Shown here piece by piece: positions 17,181 through 17,450 of a stretch of DNA of 17,450 nucleotides. Below the pieces are notes generated by a model that saw only the letters and a program-made list of their open reading frames with translations, was not told where the DNA came from and ran no database searches. A program made the position numbers and the translations under genes. The stretch is from DATKNA01 sp035541595 (GTDB lineage Bacteria > Actinomycetota > Actinomycetes > Actinomycetales > Kineosporiaceae), in NCBI GenBank assembly GCA_035541595.1, contig DATKNA010000224.1, positions 1 to 17,450 of the forward strand, read 5' to 3'. Each line of letters opens with the position of its first letter. Positions within the stretch are counted from its first letter, which is position 1.

Positions 17181-17325
17181 CGGGTGCTCCCCGGGCGCTC
17201 GACACGTGCTGGGGCAGGTGCTCGGCGGGTCCCCCGTGCTCCCCGCGTCCTCGGCCACGTCCTCCGCCTCGCATTCGCCGTCGTGCTCCGTTCGGGCGAA
17301 GTCCCGTCAGGGCAGGAGCGACGTC

Positions 17326-17352
17326 TAAAGAACCGGGCGTGCGGACCGATAG
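17326..17352 (+). promoter_or_regulatory. Sigma-28 (FliA/WhiG)-type promoter for the prepilin gene
   Basis: TAAA (17326-17329), exactly 15 bases, then ACCGATAG (17345-17352). The FliA/WhiG consensus is TAAA-N15-GCCGATAA, so the -35 is perfect, spacing is exact and the -10 matches at six of eight positions, including the CCGATA core. It lies in the least GC-rich part of the spacer. Transcription would start near 17359, leaving a leader of about 76 bases with AAGGAG before the ATG. This suggests that a motility or developmental sigma factor drives pilin expression. Confidence 0.6.
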
Positions 17353-17419
17353 CACCACTGACATCAGAGCTCGCCACGAGCGGAGAGTTCGGGCGGCTCG
17401 ACCGGTGCCCCTTCAAGCC

Positions 17420-17425
17420 AAGGAG
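17420..17425 (+). promoter_or_regulatory. Ribosome-binding site of the truncated prepilin gene
   Basis: AAGGAG lies nine bases before the ATG at 17435, the strongest such site after pilC. It marks a real gene start although only 16 coding bases are visible. Confidence 0.65.
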
Positions 17426-17434
17426 TTCTGCTCG

Positions 17435-17450
17435 ATGCTCGCTCGCATCC
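17435..17450 (+). CDS. Start of a probable type IV prepilin (truncated by window end)
   Basis: Only Met-Leu-Ala-Arg-Ile is visible. Actinobacterial major prepilins, as I recall them, often begin with a short charged leader of the type ML(A/N)RIRK before the GFTLIEL cleavage and methylation site. Together with the position after pilT-pilC, the AAGGAG site and the dedicated promoter, a prepilin is the best guess. The prepilin peptidase motif itself lies outside the window, so the assignment rests on context. Confidence 0.5.

Larger units (their letters stand above)
16823..17434. other. Long spacer between pilC and the prepilin gene
   Basis: This 612-bp stretch has no convincing protein gene. 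It contains a 5-bp GC hairpin just after pilC (16872-16885), a 42-bp tandem repeat array (16942-17108), an 18-bp palindrome (17163-17180), a repeated GCTCGGCGGGT (17175 and 17220), a sigma-28-like promoter (17326-17352) and a ribosome-binding site (17420-17425). The last 110 bases are visibly less GC-rich than the rest, as expected of a promoter and leader. Frames crossing the array are low-complexity. Confidence 0.6.

Noticed and set aside
16815..17328. Several overlapping open frames across the 42-bp repeats
   Set aside because: All are low-complexity, lack ribosome-binding sites and contradict each other in strand and frame; at most one frame shows a weak third-position bias.
17280..17434. 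Cyclic-di-GMP riboswitch before the pilin
   Set aside because: I looked for the GEMM core (GCAAAGCC-type joins and tetraloop receptor) and did not find it.

Overview
This is chromosomal DNA of a very GC-rich actinobacterium. GC-biased codons produce long antisense open frames over almost every real gene. GTG starts are common, and -10 boxes of the TANNNT type can be seen. The order rarA - DUF948 - DUF6167-like - alaS - ruvX - mltG is a conserved actinobacterial block. A type IV pilus module follows it directly. The pilus genes and a FliA/WhiG-type promoter suggest a motile actinobacterium (a Kineosporia/Kineococcus-like or zoospore-forming lineage is my guess); the genus cannot be named from sequence alone.

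Layout. 1-93: a perfect 33-bp inverted repeat at the very edge. 236-550 (-): a small zinc-ribbon protein with a strong Shine-Dalgarno, divergent from aspS. 551-879: divergent spacer holding a short repeat and a candidate aspS promoter. 880-5090 (+): aspS, coupled by a 4-bp overlap to a Tex-type S1 RNA-binding protein. 5190-7427 (-): an MMPL/RND membrane transporter convergent with tex. Only 18 bp separates its start from that of rarA (7446-8882, +), which looks leaderless. 8958-9623 (+): two small membrane-anchored proteins, DUF948 and a DUF6167-like one. 9763-14113 (+): alaS, ruvX and mltG, tightly packed. 14114-14361: a spacer with imperfect GATCAC/TTCGC repeats framed by an 8-bp inverted repeat. 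14362-16822 (+): pilT and pilC, 10 bp apart. 16823-17434: a 612-bp spacer with a 42-bp tandem repeat array, an 18-bp palindrome and a well-formed sigma-28-like promoter. 17435-17450: the first codons of a gene that I infer is the major prepilin.

How the genes work together. aspS and alaS charge tRNA. The AspRS carries residues typical of non-discriminating enzymes, which fits the indirect Asn-tRNA route common in actinobacteria. Tex, RarA and RuvX are nucleic-acid housekeeping proteins. MltG cuts nascent peptidoglycan strands. PilT (retraction ATPase), PilC (inner-membrane platform) and the truncated pilin are parts of a type IV pilus machine. The extension ATPase PilB is not in the window. 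The most notable signal is the pair of sigma-28-like promoter candidates, strong before the pilin and weaker before pilT. It suggests that pilus expression may be tied to a motility or developmental sigma factor. No complete undescribed multigene system is evident; the novelty lies mainly in the intergenic repeats and promoters around the pilus genes.
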